Source of the DNA: Methylobacterium crusticola
GTDB taxonomy: Bacteria > Pseudomonadota > Alphaproteobacteria > Rhizobiales > Beijerinckiaceae
Length of the DNA: 59,470 nucleotides
Direction: 5' to 3'
NCBI RefSeq assembly: GCF_003574465.1
Contig: NZ_KZ984610.1
Coordinates: 19,904 to 79,373, forward strand
The number at the start of each line of letters is the position of its first letter. The stretch's first letter is position 1. A program made the translations under genes and the position numbers. The notes beneath the pieces are model-generated. The model was not told where the DNA came from, made no database searches, and worked only from the letters and a program-made list of their open reading frames with translations. This document shows, piece by piece, positions 1 through 8,995 of this stretch.

Positions 1-129
1 CGCGGCCTCGCCCGGCCGGGCCATGCGGCGCAGGACGAGGCCCCCGTAGGCCGCGCCGACGGGGGCGAGCAGGCGGGCCGCGAGGCTCGGCCGCGGGCGC
101 CACCAGAAGCCGGGCTCCCGCAGCCTCAC
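1..129 (-). CDS. lpxK: Tetraacyldisaccharide 4'-kinase, N-terminal fragment (cut by window edge)
   Basis: LpxK phosphorylates the 4' position of the lipid A disaccharide at the inner membrane. Only the first 43 codons are present. The protein begins with a GTG codon and shows the family N-terminal signature of an F-W-W triplet (residues 8-10) followed by a hydrophobic LLAP...YG stretch that forms the membrane anchor. The GTG overlaps the TGA of waaA by four bases (GTGA), so the two are translationally coupled, and the waaA-lpxK order is common in Alphaproteobacteria. The assignment rests on a short N-terminus plus context, and the P-loop lies outside the window. Confidence 0.8.
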   Translation of the reverse strand, partial: MRLREPGFWWRPRPSLAARLLAPVGAAYGGLVLRRMARPGEAA

Positions 130-1427
130 GGGGCGAGCCGGCCGGCGGCGGCCCGGCCGATGAAGGGTTCGAGCGCCGCCATGGTGCGCTCCACGGCGCC
201 CCCGCAGGCCTCGACCGCGGCCGCCGCGGCGCCCGCCATGCGCCGCGCCGCGGCGGCGTCCGCCAGGAGGCCGGCCACCGCGCGGGAGAGCTCCTCGCCG
301 TCGCCGACCTGCCGCGCGCCGCCCGAGCGGCCGAGCACGTCGTAGACCTGGGCGAAGTTCCGCACGTGCGGGCCGTGCAGGATCGCGGCGCCGAGGCGGG
401 CGGCCTCGATCGGGTTCTGGCCGCCGTGCCGCACGAGGGAGCCGCCGACGAACACGACCGGGCAGGCCCGGTAGAACAGGCCGAGCTCGCCCACGGTGTC
501 GGCGACGTAGAGCTCGACCCCCGCGTGCGGAAGCGCGCCCTCGGACCGCAGGGCCGCGCCGAGGCCCGCCCCGGCGGCCTGCGCGGCGATGCCGGGGCCG
601 CGCTCGGGATGGCGCGGCACCACGATGGTCAGGAGCCGCGGGAACGCGGGCGCGAGGGCGCGCTGGACCGCCAGGGCGGCCGCCTCCTCCCCCGGATGGG
701 TGCTCGCCGCGAGCCAGACCGGACGGTCCGCGATCAGCCCCGCGAGCTCGGCCACGCGCCGCGGGTCGGCCGGGGGCGCGGCGGCGTCGAACTTCAGGTT
801 GCCCCCTACCTCGACCCGGGGCGCGCCGAGGCGGGCGAAGCGCTCGGCCTCCTCGGCGCTCTGGACGAGGCAGACCGCGAAGCGCGACAGGAGCGCGCGC
901 GCCACCCCGGGCGTGCGCGACCAGCCCCGGGCGGAGCGCTCCGACATCCGCCCGTTGACGAGGATCAGCGGCACCGCGCGCCGGTCGAGGGCCATGATGG
1001 TGTTGGGCCAGATCTCCGACTCGGCCACCAGGGCGAAGTCCGGCCGCCAATGGTCGAGGAAGCGGGCGAGGTAGCGGGGCGCGTCGAGGGGGGCGAACTG
1101 GTGCAGCGCGCCCGCCGGCAGCCGCCGCGCCAGCAGCTCCGCCGAGGTCCGGGTGCCGGAGGTGACCAGCACGGTGACGCCCCGCCGGGTCAGCCGCTCC
1201 ACCACCCCGAGGAGCGACACGGCCTCGCCGATGCTGGCGCCGTGCGCCCAGACGAGGGGCCCCGCCGGGCGCGGCCGCCCGGGCCGCCCGGTGCGCTCGG
1301 GCAGCCGCGCCGGATCCTCCTTGCCGCGCCGGCGCCGCCAGGCCAGCAGGCCGGCGAGGGCGGGCTCGAGGGCGATCAGGCCGTAATGGTAGGCGCGCAG
1401 GAGCGGCGGGAGCGGGCGCGGCCTCAT
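126..1427 (-). CDS. waaA: 3-deoxy-D-manno-octulosonic acid (Kdo) transferase
   Basis: WaaA (KdtA) transfers Kdo from CMP-Kdo to lipid IVA at the cytoplasmic face of the inner membrane. The protein is 433 aa, the usual length for this GT30 enzyme. Residues about 12-29 form the single N-terminal membrane anchor. The motif GASIGE (residues 63-68, with the conserved glutamate), the SEIWPN block near residue 150 and the GGSL...GGQNPIEAA donor-binding block near the C-terminus identify the family. The ATG at 1427 was chosen because it overlaps the stop of the upstream acyltransferase gene (ATGA). Longer in-frame extensions merely read through that upstream gene. The TGA overlaps the lpxK start. Confidence 0.95.
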   Translation of the reverse strand: MRPRPLPPLLRAYHYGLIALEPALAGLLAWRRRRGKEDPARLPERTGRPGRPRPAGPLVWAHGASIGEAVSLLGVVERLTRRGVTVLVTSGTRTSAELLARRLPAGALHQFAPLDAPRYLARFLDHWRPDFALVAESEIWPNTIMALDRRAVPLILVNGRMSERSARGWSRTPGVARALLSRFAVCLVQSAEEAERFARLGAPRVEVGGNLKFDAAAPPADPRRVAELAGLIADRPVWLAASTHPGEEAAALAVQRALAPAFPRLLTIVVPRHPERGPGIAAQAAGAGLGAALRSEGALPHAGVELYVADTVGELGLFYRACPVVFVGGSLVRHGGQNPIEAARLGAAILHGPHVRNFAQVYDVLGRSGGARQVGDGEELSRAVAGLLADAAAARRMAGAAAAAVEACGGAVERTMAALEPFIGRAAAGRLAP

Positions 1428-2146
1428 GCGGGGCCGCGGCCCTCGACCGGGTCGCGGCGGCCGACCTGCGCGAAGGCCCGGGCGTGGACGGCGTCGAGGT
1501 CGCGCTCGATGCGCCGGCGCGCCGCCTCGAGCCCGTCGGCGTCGAGGTCGCGGGGGACGCTGATGGGCTCGCCGAACGCCATCACGCCGCGGCCGAAGGG
1601 CAGCCCGACGCTCGCCCGGTCCCAGGAATCGAACTGCAGGTAGCGGCTGGTCGCGACCGCGGTCGGCACCACCGGCCGGCCCGAGATCCGCGCCAGCATC
1701 ACGATGCCCTCGCCGCAGCGCCGGGACACCTTCGGCACGTCGGCGCTGAAGGCGACGGACTCGCCGTCCGCCAGGGCCTTGATGCAGCCCCGCAGGGCCG
1801 GCACGCCGCCCTTGGCCCGGATGTCCTCCGTGCGCCGCGCGCCCGAGCCGCGCATCACCCGCACCCCCATGCGCTCGAGCACGATCGTGTTCACGCCGCC
1901 GTCGGCGGAGCGCGACACCATGGTGGCGGCCCGGTCCTGCGGCCGGCGCACGAAGGGCACCATCAGGTGCTGGCCGTGCCACATCGCGATGATGAACGGG
2001 CGCAGCGGGGACAGCCACTCGTAGGCGTCCGGCGGATCGAGGACGAAGCGGTTGGTGCGCCGCACCAGCTTGAGGTAGCCCGCTCCGAGGAACCCGAGGC
2101 TTTCCTGGGCGGCCCGGCTGCGGCCGATGCGTTTGACGACGCTCAT
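1424..2146 (-). CDS. DUF374 lysophospholipid acyltransferase-like protein
   Basis: This 240-aa protein belongs to the DUF374 branch of the PlsC/LPLAT superfamily. An MWHGQH block near residue 55 supplies the catalytic-type histidine, and an SADVPK...GEGIV block follows where the family usually has SPDGPRGP. In Alphaproteobacteria this gene commonly lies directly upstream of waaA, which suggests a role in lipid A or membrane-lipid acylation, but no substrate can be read from the sequence. The start at 2146 begins an MSVVKRIGRS N-terminus typical of the family. The frame is open further upstream but that stretch is low-complexity. The gene is the first of a three-gene overlapping unit. Confidence 0.85.
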   Translation of the reverse strand: MSVVKRIGRSRAAQESLGFLGAGYLKLVRRTNRFVLDPPDAYEWLSPLRPFIIAMWHGQHLMVPFVRRPQDRAATMVSRSADGGVNTIVLERMGVRVMRGSGARRTEDIRAKGGVPALRGCIKALADGESVAFSADVPKVSRRCGEGIVMLARISGRPVVPTAVATSRYLQFDSWDRASVGLPFGRGVMAFGEPISVPRDLDADGLEAARRRIERDLDAVHARAFAQVGRRDPVEGRGPA

Positions 2147-2414
2147 GAGGCTCTTAGACGATGGGGTCCCGCGCGGGGCCGGCCGGAGCAGAGCCGGTCT
2201 CCCGCCCGCCCGTGCGGCGGCCGGGCACCGGAGACCCGTCGCGCCGGGCCGCCCTCCCGGCCGACGGGACAGCCCCGCGGATCCGAGCGCCGTCTTGCTC
2301 CGTTCGGCCCGGCGATGCAACAGCCGAGCGGCGGGAGGCGGGGCGGCGGCGCGGGCCGGCGAGGCCACCCGTCCTCCGGCCGGCGGGCTTGTTTGGAATC
2401 GATCCAGATTATAG

Positions 2415-2431
2415 ATTGGAAGAATTCCAAA
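2415..2431 (+). promoter_or_regulatory. Putative Irr box (iron control element) in the mbfA promoter
   Basis: The 7-3-7 inverted repeat ATTGGAA-GAA-TTCCAAA ends 11 bases before the mbfA start. It follows the layout of the rhizobial Irr operator (TTTAGAA-N3-TTCTAAA). It directly follows or overlaps a TATAGA hexamer (2410-2415) that could be the -10 element, so a bound repressor would block transcription or clearance. Irr repression of mbfA under low iron is known in Bradyrhizobium; the match here is by eye. Confidence 0.65.
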
Positions 2432-2442
2432 CGGAGTCGCCC

Positions 2443-3402
2443 ATGAAGGCCCTGTCCGATCTCACCGAGCGCGAGGTGCTGGCGCTGGCGATCGCCGCCG
2501 AGGAGGAGGATGCCCGGATCTACGAGCGCTTCGCGGACGGCCTGCGCGGCGAATGCCCCGCCGCGGCCGGGCCCTTCTCGGCCCTGGCCGCCGAGGAGCG
2601 CCGGCACCGCGACGACCTCTGCGCGGCCTACCGCGCGCGCTTCGGCGAGCACCTGCCGGCCCTGCGGCGGCGGGACGTGCGGGGCTTCGCCCGGCGCCGG
2701 CCGCTCCGGCGGCGCCTCGACGTCGGCCGCATGCGCCGGGAGGCCGAGGCGATGGAGGCCGAGGCCGCCGGCTTCTACGAGCGCGCCGCCGGCCTCAGCC
2801 GCGACCTCGGGGTGCGCCAGCTCTTCACCCGCCTCGCCGAGAGCGAGCGCGAGCACGGGCGCCGGGCCGAGGCCCTCGGCGCCGAGCCCGTCGCCGGGGA
2901 CGCCGCGGCCGAGGAGGCGCGGCACCGGCTCTTCGTGCTGCGCTACGTGCAGCCCGGCCTCGCCGGGCTCATCGACGGCTCGGTCTCGACCCTGGCGCCC
3001 CTGTTCGCCGCGGCCTTCGCCACCCGCGACACCTGGCAGACCTTCCTGGTCGGCCTCGCGGCCTCCATCGGGGCCGGCATCAGCATGGGCTTCACCGAGG
3101 CCCTGTCGGACGACGGCCGCATCACCGGGCGGGGCTCGCCCTGGCTGCGGGGCGCCGTCTGCGGGGTGATGACGGCGCTCGGGGGCCTCGGCCACACGCT
3201 GCCCTACCTGGTGCCTTCCGCCTGGCCCGATGCCTTCGCGCTCGCCACCGCGCTCGCGGCCCTGGTGGTGGCCCTGGAACTGCTCGCGATCGCGACCATC
3301 CGCACGCGCTACATGGAGACGCCGTTCTGGCGGGCCTCCCTCCAGGTGGGGCTCGGCGGCGCGCTCGTGCTCCTGGCCGGGGTGGCGATCGGCAGCGCCT
3401 GA
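2443..3402 (+). CDS. mbfA: Membrane-bound ferritin-like iron exporter MbfA
   Basis: MbfA exports iron and protects against iron and peroxide stress. The 319-aa protein has two parts. Residues about 5-150 form a ferritin-like (erythrin) four-helix di-iron domain with candidate ligands E20, E51/E52 with H55, E105 and E133 or E135 with H138. Residues about 165-319 form a VIT1/CCC1-type membrane domain starting with GLIDGSVSTLAP and containing several hydrophobic helices. The length matches the family (about 320 aa). The start codon lies just behind an Irr-type palindrome, implying derepression when iron is sufficient. It converges on trpE with a 14-bp gap. A plain rubrerythrin is excluded by the C-terminal membrane domain. 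Confidence 0.9.
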   Translation: MKALSDLTEREVLALAIAAEEEDARIYERFADGLRGECPAAAGPFSALAAEERRHRDDLCAAYRARFGEHLPALRRRDVRGFARRRPLRRRLDVGRMRREAEAMEAEAAGFYERAAGLSRDLGVRQLFTRLAESEREHGRRAEALGAEPVAGDAAAEEARHRLFVLRYVQPGLAGLIDGSVSTLAPLFAAAFATRDTWQTFLVGLAASIGAGISMGFTEALSDDGRITGRGSPWLRGAVCGVMTALGGLGHTLPYLVPSAWPDAFALATALAALVVALELLAIATIRTRYMETPFWRASLQVGLGGALVLLAGVAIGSA

Positions 3403-3416
3403 GGGCGGGGCCCCGG

Positions 3417-4931
3417 CTACTGCCCGCGCCTGCCCTGGGCGGCGAAGCGCACCGCCTCCTCGGCGGCGCGGAACAGCGCCTTCGCCTTGTTGACGCATTC
3501 CTGCTGCTCGGAGGCCGGGTCGGAATCGTGCACGATGCCGGCCCCGGCCTGGACGTGCATGCGGCCGTCCCTGACGATGGCGGTGCGCAGCACGATGCAG
3601 GTGTCCATCTGCCCGTCGGCGCCGAAATAGCCGATGCAGCCGCCGTAGGGCCCGCGCTTCTCGCGCTCCAGGAGATCGATGATCTGCATCGCCCGCACCT
3701 TCGGGGCGCCCGAGACGGTGCCGGCCGGGAAGCCGGCCGCGAGGGCCGAGAGGGCGTCGTGCCGGGCGGCGAGGCGGCCCTCGACGTTCGACACGATGTG
3801 CATCACCTGGCTGTAATACTCGAGGAAGAACGAGCCCGTGACGGAGACGCTGCCGATCTCGGCCACGCGCCCGACGTCGTTGCGGCCGAGGTCGAGCAGC
3901 ATCAGGTGCTCGGCCCGCTCCTTGGGGTCGGCCAGGAGCTCGTCCGCGAGCGCCCTGTCCTCCTCGGGCGTCGCGCCCCGGCGGCGCGTTCCGGCGATGG
4001 GCCGGATGGTCACGGTGCCGTCGCGCACCCGCACCAGGATCTCGGGCGACGAGCAGACGATCTGGAAATCCCCGAAATCGAGGTAGCACAGGAACGGGGC
4101 CGGGTTGACGCGGCGCAGGGCGCGGTAGAGCGCGAAGGCCGGCAGCGCGAAGGGCGCCTCGAAGCGCTGCGACAGCACCACCTGGAAGATGTCGCCGGCC
4201 GCGATGTACTCCTTGGCGCGCGCCACCATCCCGCGAAAGGCGTCGGCCGCGACGTTCGAGACCGGCGCGGGGGCGGGGATCGCGGCCGGGTTGGTGCGGG
4301 CCTCGACCGGCAGCGGACCCTCGATCTCCCCGGCCACGCGCTCGAGCCGCGCGAGGGCCGCCTCGTAGGCGGCGCGGGCCGGCACGCAAGCGGCCGGGCG
4401 GATGGGGGCCACGAGGGCGATCTCGTCGCGCACCGCGTCGAACACCACCATGACGGTCGGGCGCACCAGGATCGCGTCCGGCACCCCGATCGGGTCGGGA
4501 TGGGGCGGGTCGAGCCGCTCCATCTCCCGGACCATGTCGTAGCCGAGGTAGCCGAACAGCCCGGCCGCCATGGGGGGCAGGGTCGGCTCGGCCGGGATCG
4601 CGCTCTCGGCGATGAGCGCCCGGAGGCTCTCCAGGGGCGGGCGGTCCTCGGGCACGAAGGCGGCGAGGTCGGGGGACGCGGCCCGCTCCGCCCGCCCGCC
4701 GGCGCAGCGCCAGACCAGGTCCGGATCGAGGCCGATCATCGAGTAGCGGCCCCGGGCCTCGCCGCCCTCGACGGATTCGAGCAGGAAGGCCGCCCCGTCC
4801 CGGCCGCTCCTCAGCTTCAGGAAGGCCGCGACCGGGGTCTCGAGGTCGGCCACCAGGGTGGTGCGCAGGAGCACCGGCCGTCCGGCCGCGTGGGCGGCGG
4901 CGGCATCGTCGGGCGAGGGCGTGACACGCAT
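3417..4931 (-). CDS. trpE: Anthranilate synthase component I
   Basis: TrpE converts chorismate to anthranilate, the first committed step of tryptophan synthesis, using ammonia from the TrpG glutaminase. The 504-aa protein has an N-terminal regulatory domain and a chorismate-binding domain from about residue 230. The PIAGTRRRG, DLGRNDVGRV and GAPKVRAMQII blocks of the active site are intact. It lies 85 bases downstream of ppiD on the same strand and is probably cotranscribed. No trpG, trpD or trpC follows: the next gene is convergent mbfA. I saw no leader peptide with tandem Trp codons in the 85-bp gap. Confidence 0.95.
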   Translation of the reverse strand: MRVTPSPDDAAAAHAAGRPVLLRTTLVADLETPVAAFLKLRSGRDGAAFLLESVEGGEARGRYSMIGLDPDLVWRCAGGRAERAASPDLAAFVPEDRPPLESLRALIAESAIPAEPTLPPMAAGLFGYLGYDMVREMERLDPPHPDPIGVPDAILVRPTVMVVFDAVRDEIALVAPIRPAACVPARAAYEAALARLERVAGEIEGPLPVEARTNPAAIPAPAPVSNVAADAFRGMVARAKEYIAAGDIFQVVLSQRFEAPFALPAFALYRALRRVNPAPFLCYLDFGDFQIVCSSPEILVRVRDGTVTIRPIAGTRRRGATPEEDRALADELLADPKERAEHLMLLDLGRNDVGRVAEIGSVSVTGSFFLEYYSQVMHIVSNVEGRLAARHDALSALAAGFPAGTVSGAPKVRAMQIIDLLEREKRGPYGGCIGYFGADGQMDTCIVLRTAIVRDGRMHVQAGAGIVHDSDPASEQQECVNKAKALFRAAEEAVRFAAQGRRGQ

Positions 4932-5016
4932 GGGCTTCTCTCGTCTCGACGGGCGGGGCGAACGGGGGGATGTCGGCGCGGGGGCGCCGTCGGCCGCGTC
5001 GCGCCCCGTCCGGCGC

Positions 5017-6918
5017 TCAGTACTCGCCGCCGATGGCGCGCCGGAAGGCGGTCTCGTTGACCGAGACGCCGGCCTGCTTCTGGACGTCGGCGATGTACTC
5101 GGAGAGGACGTCGTCGGCGAGGGCGGTGCGGTACTGCTGCTCGACCGAGGCCACGCCCGGCGCCGTGGCGGCGAAGGGCGGCACCGTCGCGGCGGTGACC
5201 CGGAACACCACCCGGCCGTCGCCCGCCGCCGCGGACCCGGCCTTGCCGACCGGGGTCGCGAAGACGCGCGCGACGGCGTCGGCGGACAGGGCGTCCTTGC
5301 CCCGGCCGCGGGCGAGGTCGTCGGCGCCGCGCGCCTCCTGCCCGAGCGCGGCGGCCACCGCCTCGACGGCCTCGCCCTTGTCGAGGCGCTCCACGGCCTC
5401 GCGGGCCTTGGCGGCGAGCCGGCGGGAGACCTCCTCGGCCCTCCACTGCGCCGCCACCTCGTCGCGCACCGCCGCGAGGGGCTTGTCGTGCGCCGGATCG
5501 ACCTTCGTCACGTCGTACCAGACGTAGCCGCCGGAGCGGGTGCGCAGGGCCTCGTTGTCCGCCCCCATGTCGGAGCGGAAGATGGCCGCCAGCACCGCGT
5601 CCTTGTCGGGAACGCCCTCGACCGCCTTCCCCTGGGAATCGCGGCCCTGCGCGTCGATGGCGGGCACCTCCAGGAGGGCGAGGCCCTGGTCGCGGGCGAT
5701 GTCGGCGAGGGGCTTGGCGCCGGCGCGCTGGTCCTCGATGGCGTCGTGGACCTTCTCCAGGGCGTCGCGGGCCCGGTCGCGGGCGACCTCGGTGCGGACC
5801 TCGCCGGCGACCTCCTCGAACGGCTTGACGGCGCCCGGGGCGATGCGGGTGACGCGCAGCAGCACGGTGCCGAAGCGGCCCTTCACGGGCTCGCTCACGC
5901 TGTCCTGGGCGAGCGCGAAGGCGGCCTCCGCCACGGCGGGGTCGAACAGCTCGGCCTTGGTGTAGGTACCGAGCTCGACCGCCTTCGGGTCGAGGCCGCG
6001 CTCGGCGGCGACCGCCTCGAACGCCGCGTCGCCGCCGCGGATGCGGGCGAGGGCCGCCGCCGCGTCGGCGTCGTTGGGGAACACGATCTGCTGGATGGTG
6101 CGCTTCTCGGGCGTGCCGAAGCGCGCCGTCTCGGCCTCGTAGCGGGCGCGGGCGTCGGCCTCCGGGACCGCGTCGGGCTTCGCCAGGGCGGCGGGATCGA
6201 GGACGAGGAGGGACACGGACCGGGATTCGGGGGCCCGGAAGGCGCTCTTGCGCTCGGCGTGGAAGGCGGCGACTTCCGCGTCGGTCGGGGCCGGGATCTC
6301 GCCGGCGGCGCTCGCCGGCAGCACGAGGTAGCCGGCGGCGCGGCGCTCGGTGGTGTAGCGGTGGATCGCCTCGCGGGCCGCCAGGGAGACCGGAAGGTCG
6401 ACCGTGATGGCGTCGGCGAGCTGGAGCCGCGCCGCGACCGCCCGCTGCTCCTGCACGAAGCCCGGCTCGGTCAGGCCGGCCTGCCGCAGCGTGTCCCGGA
6501 AGGTGCCGACGTCGAAGGCGCCGCCCGGCCCCTTGAAGGCGGGCTCCTCCTGGATCAGCCGGATGACCGCGGCGTCCGGGATGCGCAGGCCGAGCTCGCG
6601 CGCCTTCTGGTCGAGGGAGGCCTCGGTGATGAGCTGGGAGAGCACCTGCCGGTCGAGGCCGATGGCCCGGGCCTGGTCGGGCGTGACCGGCCGGCGGCTC
6701 TGCCGGGAGAGGCGCTGGATCTGGTTCTGGTAGGCGGTGCGCAGGCTCTCGGCCGGGATCGGCGTGCTGCCGACGGTGGCGACCGTCGTGCTGCCGCCGC
6801 CGCGGAAGATGTCGCCGATGCCGAAGATCGCCAGGCCCGCGATCAGCAGGCCGAACACCACCGTCACCACGATCTTGCCCAGCCAGCTCTGGCTGGCGGC
6901 GCGGAACCCCTGGAGCAT
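5017..6918 (-). CDS. ppiD: PpiD-type membrane-anchored peptidyl-prolyl isomerase/chaperone
   Basis: This 633-aa protein has one N-terminal transmembrane helix (about residues 15-38) followed by a SurA_N-like chaperone domain (about 50-170), a parvulin-type PPIC region (about 250-360) and a long C-terminal chaperone segment. The layout is that of PpiD, which is anchored to the inner membrane next to SecYEG and helps fold secreted proteins. The start [10 protein letters not shown] at 6918 puts the short cytoplasmic tail before the helix; the upstream in-frame extension is arginine-rich and unlike the family. The gene is divergent from tpiA across about 180 bp, an arrangement common in Hyphomicrobiales. 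Whether the PPIC domain is catalytically active cannot be judged. Confidence 0.88.
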   Translation of the reverse strand: MLQGFRAASQSWLGKIVVTVVFGLLIAGLAIFGIGDIFRGGGSTTVATVGSTPIPAESLRTAYQNQIQRLSRQSRRPVTPDQARAIGLDRQVLSQLITEASLDQKARELGLRIPDAAVIRLIQEEPAFKGPGGAFDVGTFRDTLRQAGLTEPGFVQEQRAVAARLQLADAITVDLPVSLAAREAIHRYTTERRAAGYLVLPASAAGEIPAPTDAEVAAFHAERKSAFRAPESRSVSLLVLDPAALAKPDAVPEADARARYEAETARFGTPEKRTIQQIVFPNDADAAAALARIRGGDAAFEAVAAERGLDPKAVELGTYTKAELFDPAVAEAAFALAQDSVSEPVKGRFGTVLLRVTRIAPGAVKPFEEVAGEVRTEVARDRARDALEKVHDAIEDQRAGAKPLADIARDQGLALLEVPAIDAQGRDSQGKAVEGVPDKDAVLAAIFRSDMGADNEALRTRSGGYVWYDVTKVDPAHDKPLAAVRDEVAAQWRAEEVSRRLAAKAREAVERLDKGEAVEAVAAALGQEARGADDLARGRGKDALSADAVARVFATPVGKAGSAAAGDGRVVFRVTAATVPPFAATAPGVASVEQQYRTALADDVLSEYIADVQKQAGVSVNETAFRRAIGGEY

Positions 6919-7100
6919 CGCGACCCTCGAACCCGTGCGGGCGCGGTCTCCCCGGGGGAGCGGACCGCGCCGTCGACTCCGCCCGCGATAGCCCATCCGC
7001 GCCGTCGCGGGAAGGTCCGCGCCGCCGCGGCAAGGCCAGCGGTTTGCGGCCGCCCGGCGGACCTGATACCGCCGGCACCGCTTCACGAGAGGGGAGAGTC

Positions 7101-7862
7101 ATGACGAGCGATCGGCCGCGTCCGCTGGTGGCGGGGAACTGGAAGATGAACGGCACCCGGGCGTCGCAGGCCGTGGTCGAGGCGGTCCGGGACGGCCTCG
7201 ACCCGGCGCTCGCCGGACGCATCGACGTGCTGGTCTGCCCGCCCGCCACCCTCGTGGGCGCCTTCGCGCAGGCCCTGGCGGGCTCGGCCGTCCGGGTCGG
7301 CGGCCAGGACGTGCACGCGGCCGCGAGCGGCGCCCACACGGGCTGCGTCAGCGCCGAGATGCTGGCCGATCTCGGCGCCACCCACACCATCGTGGGCCAT
7401 TCCGAGCGCCGCGCCGACCACCACGAGACCGACGCCGACGTGCGCGCCAAGGCGCTCGCCGCCCACCGGGCCGGCCTCATCGCCATCCTGTGCGTCGGCG
7501 AGACCCGGGCCGAGCGCGAGGCCGGGCGCACCCTCGACGTGGTGCGCGGCCAGCTCGCCGGCTCGCTCCCCGACGGGGCCACGGCCGCCGCGACCGTCAT
7601 CGCCTACGAGCCGGTCTGGGCCATCGGCACCGGCCTCACCCCGACGGCTGCCGACGTCGCGGAGGTGCACGGGCTGATCCGCCGGGAGCTGGCGGCGCGC
7701 CTGGGGGAGGAGGGCGCCCGGATCCGCATCCTGTACGGAGGCTCGGTGAAGCCCCAGAACGCCGCCGAGCTGATGGCGGTGCCGAACGTCGACGGCGCCC
7801 TCGTCGGCGGCGCGAGCCTGAAGGCCGAGGATTTCCTGGGCATCGCCGCCGCCTACTGCTAG
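7101..7862 (+). CDS. tpiA: Triosephosphate isomerase
   Basis: TpiA interconverts dihydroxyacetone phosphate and glyceraldehyde 3-phosphate in the cytoplasm. The 253-aa TIM barrel keeps all catalytic residues: K15 in NWKMNG, H100 in GHSERR, E170 in [11 protein letters not shown], and the phosphate-binding GGSV and GGASL loops. A purine-rich ribosome-binding site (GAGAGGGGAGAG) precedes the ATG. In most Hyphomicrobiales secG and pyrG follow tpiA. Here the gene is followed by an accessory block, so the usual neighbourhood is broken immediately after its stop codon. Confidence 0.97.
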   Translation: MTSDRPRPLVAGNWKMNGTRASQAVVEAVRDGLDPALAGRIDVLVCPPATLVGAFAQALAGSAVRVGGQDVHAAASGAHTGCVSAEMLADLGATHTIVGHSERRADHHETDADVRAKALAAHRAGLIAILCVGETRAEREAGRTLDVVRGQLAGSLPDGATAAATVIAYEPVWAIGTGLTPTAADVAEVHGLIRRELAARLGEEGARIRILYGGSVKPQNAAELMAVPNVDGALVGGASLKAEDFLGIAAAYC

Positions 7863-7985
7863 GGTCCAAATTCGATCAGCTTGACCGTGCGGATGACTGC
7901 TGGGTGCGGGGAACTGTCATTGAGCGGCCGCCTGGAAGCTGACCTTCAACGGGGTCTCAGCGCCTGGATCTCGCGCAGATGCCGA

Positions 7986-8369
7986 TCAAGTCGCGTACTG
8001 GGCCTCACCGTTGCCGAAGGACCAGTTCTCCTTGGCGACCTCGACGAGGCTGATGAACACGTCCTCGCGGCGTAGGCCCAGGCGCTCGTGGAGGCCGTCC
8101 GCGACAGCCTTGAAGAAGCTCCGCTTCTGCTCGACCCCTCGCCCGGCGTTGAGCGTGAGCTGGATGACGACGCAGTCCCCTGTCCGGCTGATGCCGAGGT
8201 AGCTCGGGTCGATGAAGAAGTTCTCCGGTTCGTGCTCGTTGATGACCTGGAAGCGATCGTCCTTCGGCACGTTCAGCGCGTCGAGCATGGCGTCGTAGAC
8301 GACCTCGCCGATCGTGCGGCGGTACTCGGCGGACTTGCCCCTGGCGAGATCAATACGGGCAAACGGCAT
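7986..8369 (-). CDS. Tautomerase-superfamily protein (4-oxalocrotonate tautomerase type)
   Basis: This 127-aa protein begins Met-Pro-Phe-Ala, so removal of the initiator Met exposes the N-terminal proline that acts as catalytic base in this superfamily. A strong GGAGGA ribosome-binding site fixes the start at 8369. The length and the sequence around PSYLGISR and QKRSFFKAVADGLHERL suggest the Tautomerase_2 subfamily of fused-length monomers rather than the 60-aa 4-OT subunit. It is the third gene of a minus-strand set (SDR, tautomerase, tautomerase), which suggests metabolism of a keto or enol substrate. The substrate is unknown. Base composition is visibly less GC-rich than tpiA. Confidence 0.8.
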   Translation of the reverse strand: MPFARIDLARGKSAEYRRTIGEVVYDAMLDALNVPKDDRFQVINEHEPENFFIDPSYLGISRTGDCVVIQLTLNAGRGVEQKRSFFKAVADGLHERLGLRREDVFISLVEVAKENWSFGNGEAQYAT

Positions 8370-8584
8370 GTCATGCTCCTCCAGATACCAAGCCTCGGTC
8401 TCGACGACGCGAGCCTGGGCGGTGATGCCGGCGCACCGACCGCGCCGATCCCGCAGACCAACGGGGGCAATGGACGGTCGGTTGAGCGACGTCACGTCAC
8501 GACCCGAGCATGCCGTGACGACCGCTCGAGGTCCACGCTGAGAGCGCACAGCCGAGTACGCCCAGGGGTCGTGAGCAGTGCGCG

Positions 8585-8980
8585 TCAGCGCTCGTCCGGC
8601 GACCACTCGGGGCTGTAGCCCCCGAGTGCGGGATGATACATCTCGTCGCCGGAATGCTGCGTGAACTCCACGTTGAGGCGATCCTCGCGCAGACCGAGGA
8701 TCTCAACGCAGTGGCCGCACAGCGCCTTGGCGACCGCCATCCGCAACTCGGCCGGCCGCCCCTTCCGGATGTCCAGCATCATAACGGATACCGGCACCGG
8801 CTCACCGCCAGCGTCCGGTATCCGCCACACCCCGCCCTCGCCGAGTTCACGGATCGCGACGCTGATGCGCCTGATGTCGACCGACATCATCTCCGCGTAG
8901 GTGTGGCTCATCAGTGCCGCGAGGCGCTTCTTGGATGCCGCGGAATGCGGGCCGACGACGTCGAGCTGAAGGTACGGCAT
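8585..8980 (-). CDS. Second tautomerase-superfamily protein
   Basis: This 131-aa protein starts Met-Pro-Tyr-Leu-Gln-Leu-Asp, again giving an N-terminal Pro after Met removal. A GAGGA ribosome-binding site lies 6-7 bases upstream. It shares the beta-alpha-beta tautomerase pattern with the neighbour at 7986-8369 but is divergent from it, so it is either an old duplicate or a separately recruited partner. It follows the SDR gene after 15 bases, implying co-transcription. The C-terminus is histidine- and acid-rich. Isomerase, dehalogenase and decarboxylase members exist in the family and I cannot choose among them. Confidence 0.75.
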   Translation of the reverse strand: MPYLQLDVVGPHSAASKKRLAALMSHTYAEMMSVDIRRISVAIRELGEGGVWRIPDAGGEPVPVSVMMLDIRKGRPAELRMAVAKALCGHCVEILGLREDRLNVEFTQHSGDEMYHPALGGYSPEWSPDER

Positions 8981-8995
8981 GGATCGTCCTCGAGT

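Noticed and set aside
2143..4389. Long minus-strand frame running through mbfA and trpE
   Set aside because: It is out of frame with both and has low-complexity composition; both real genes have clear family motifs.
4932..5016. Tryptophan attenuator leader before trpE
   Set aside because: The 85-bp gap has no start codon followed by tandem Trp codons and no alternating hairpins.
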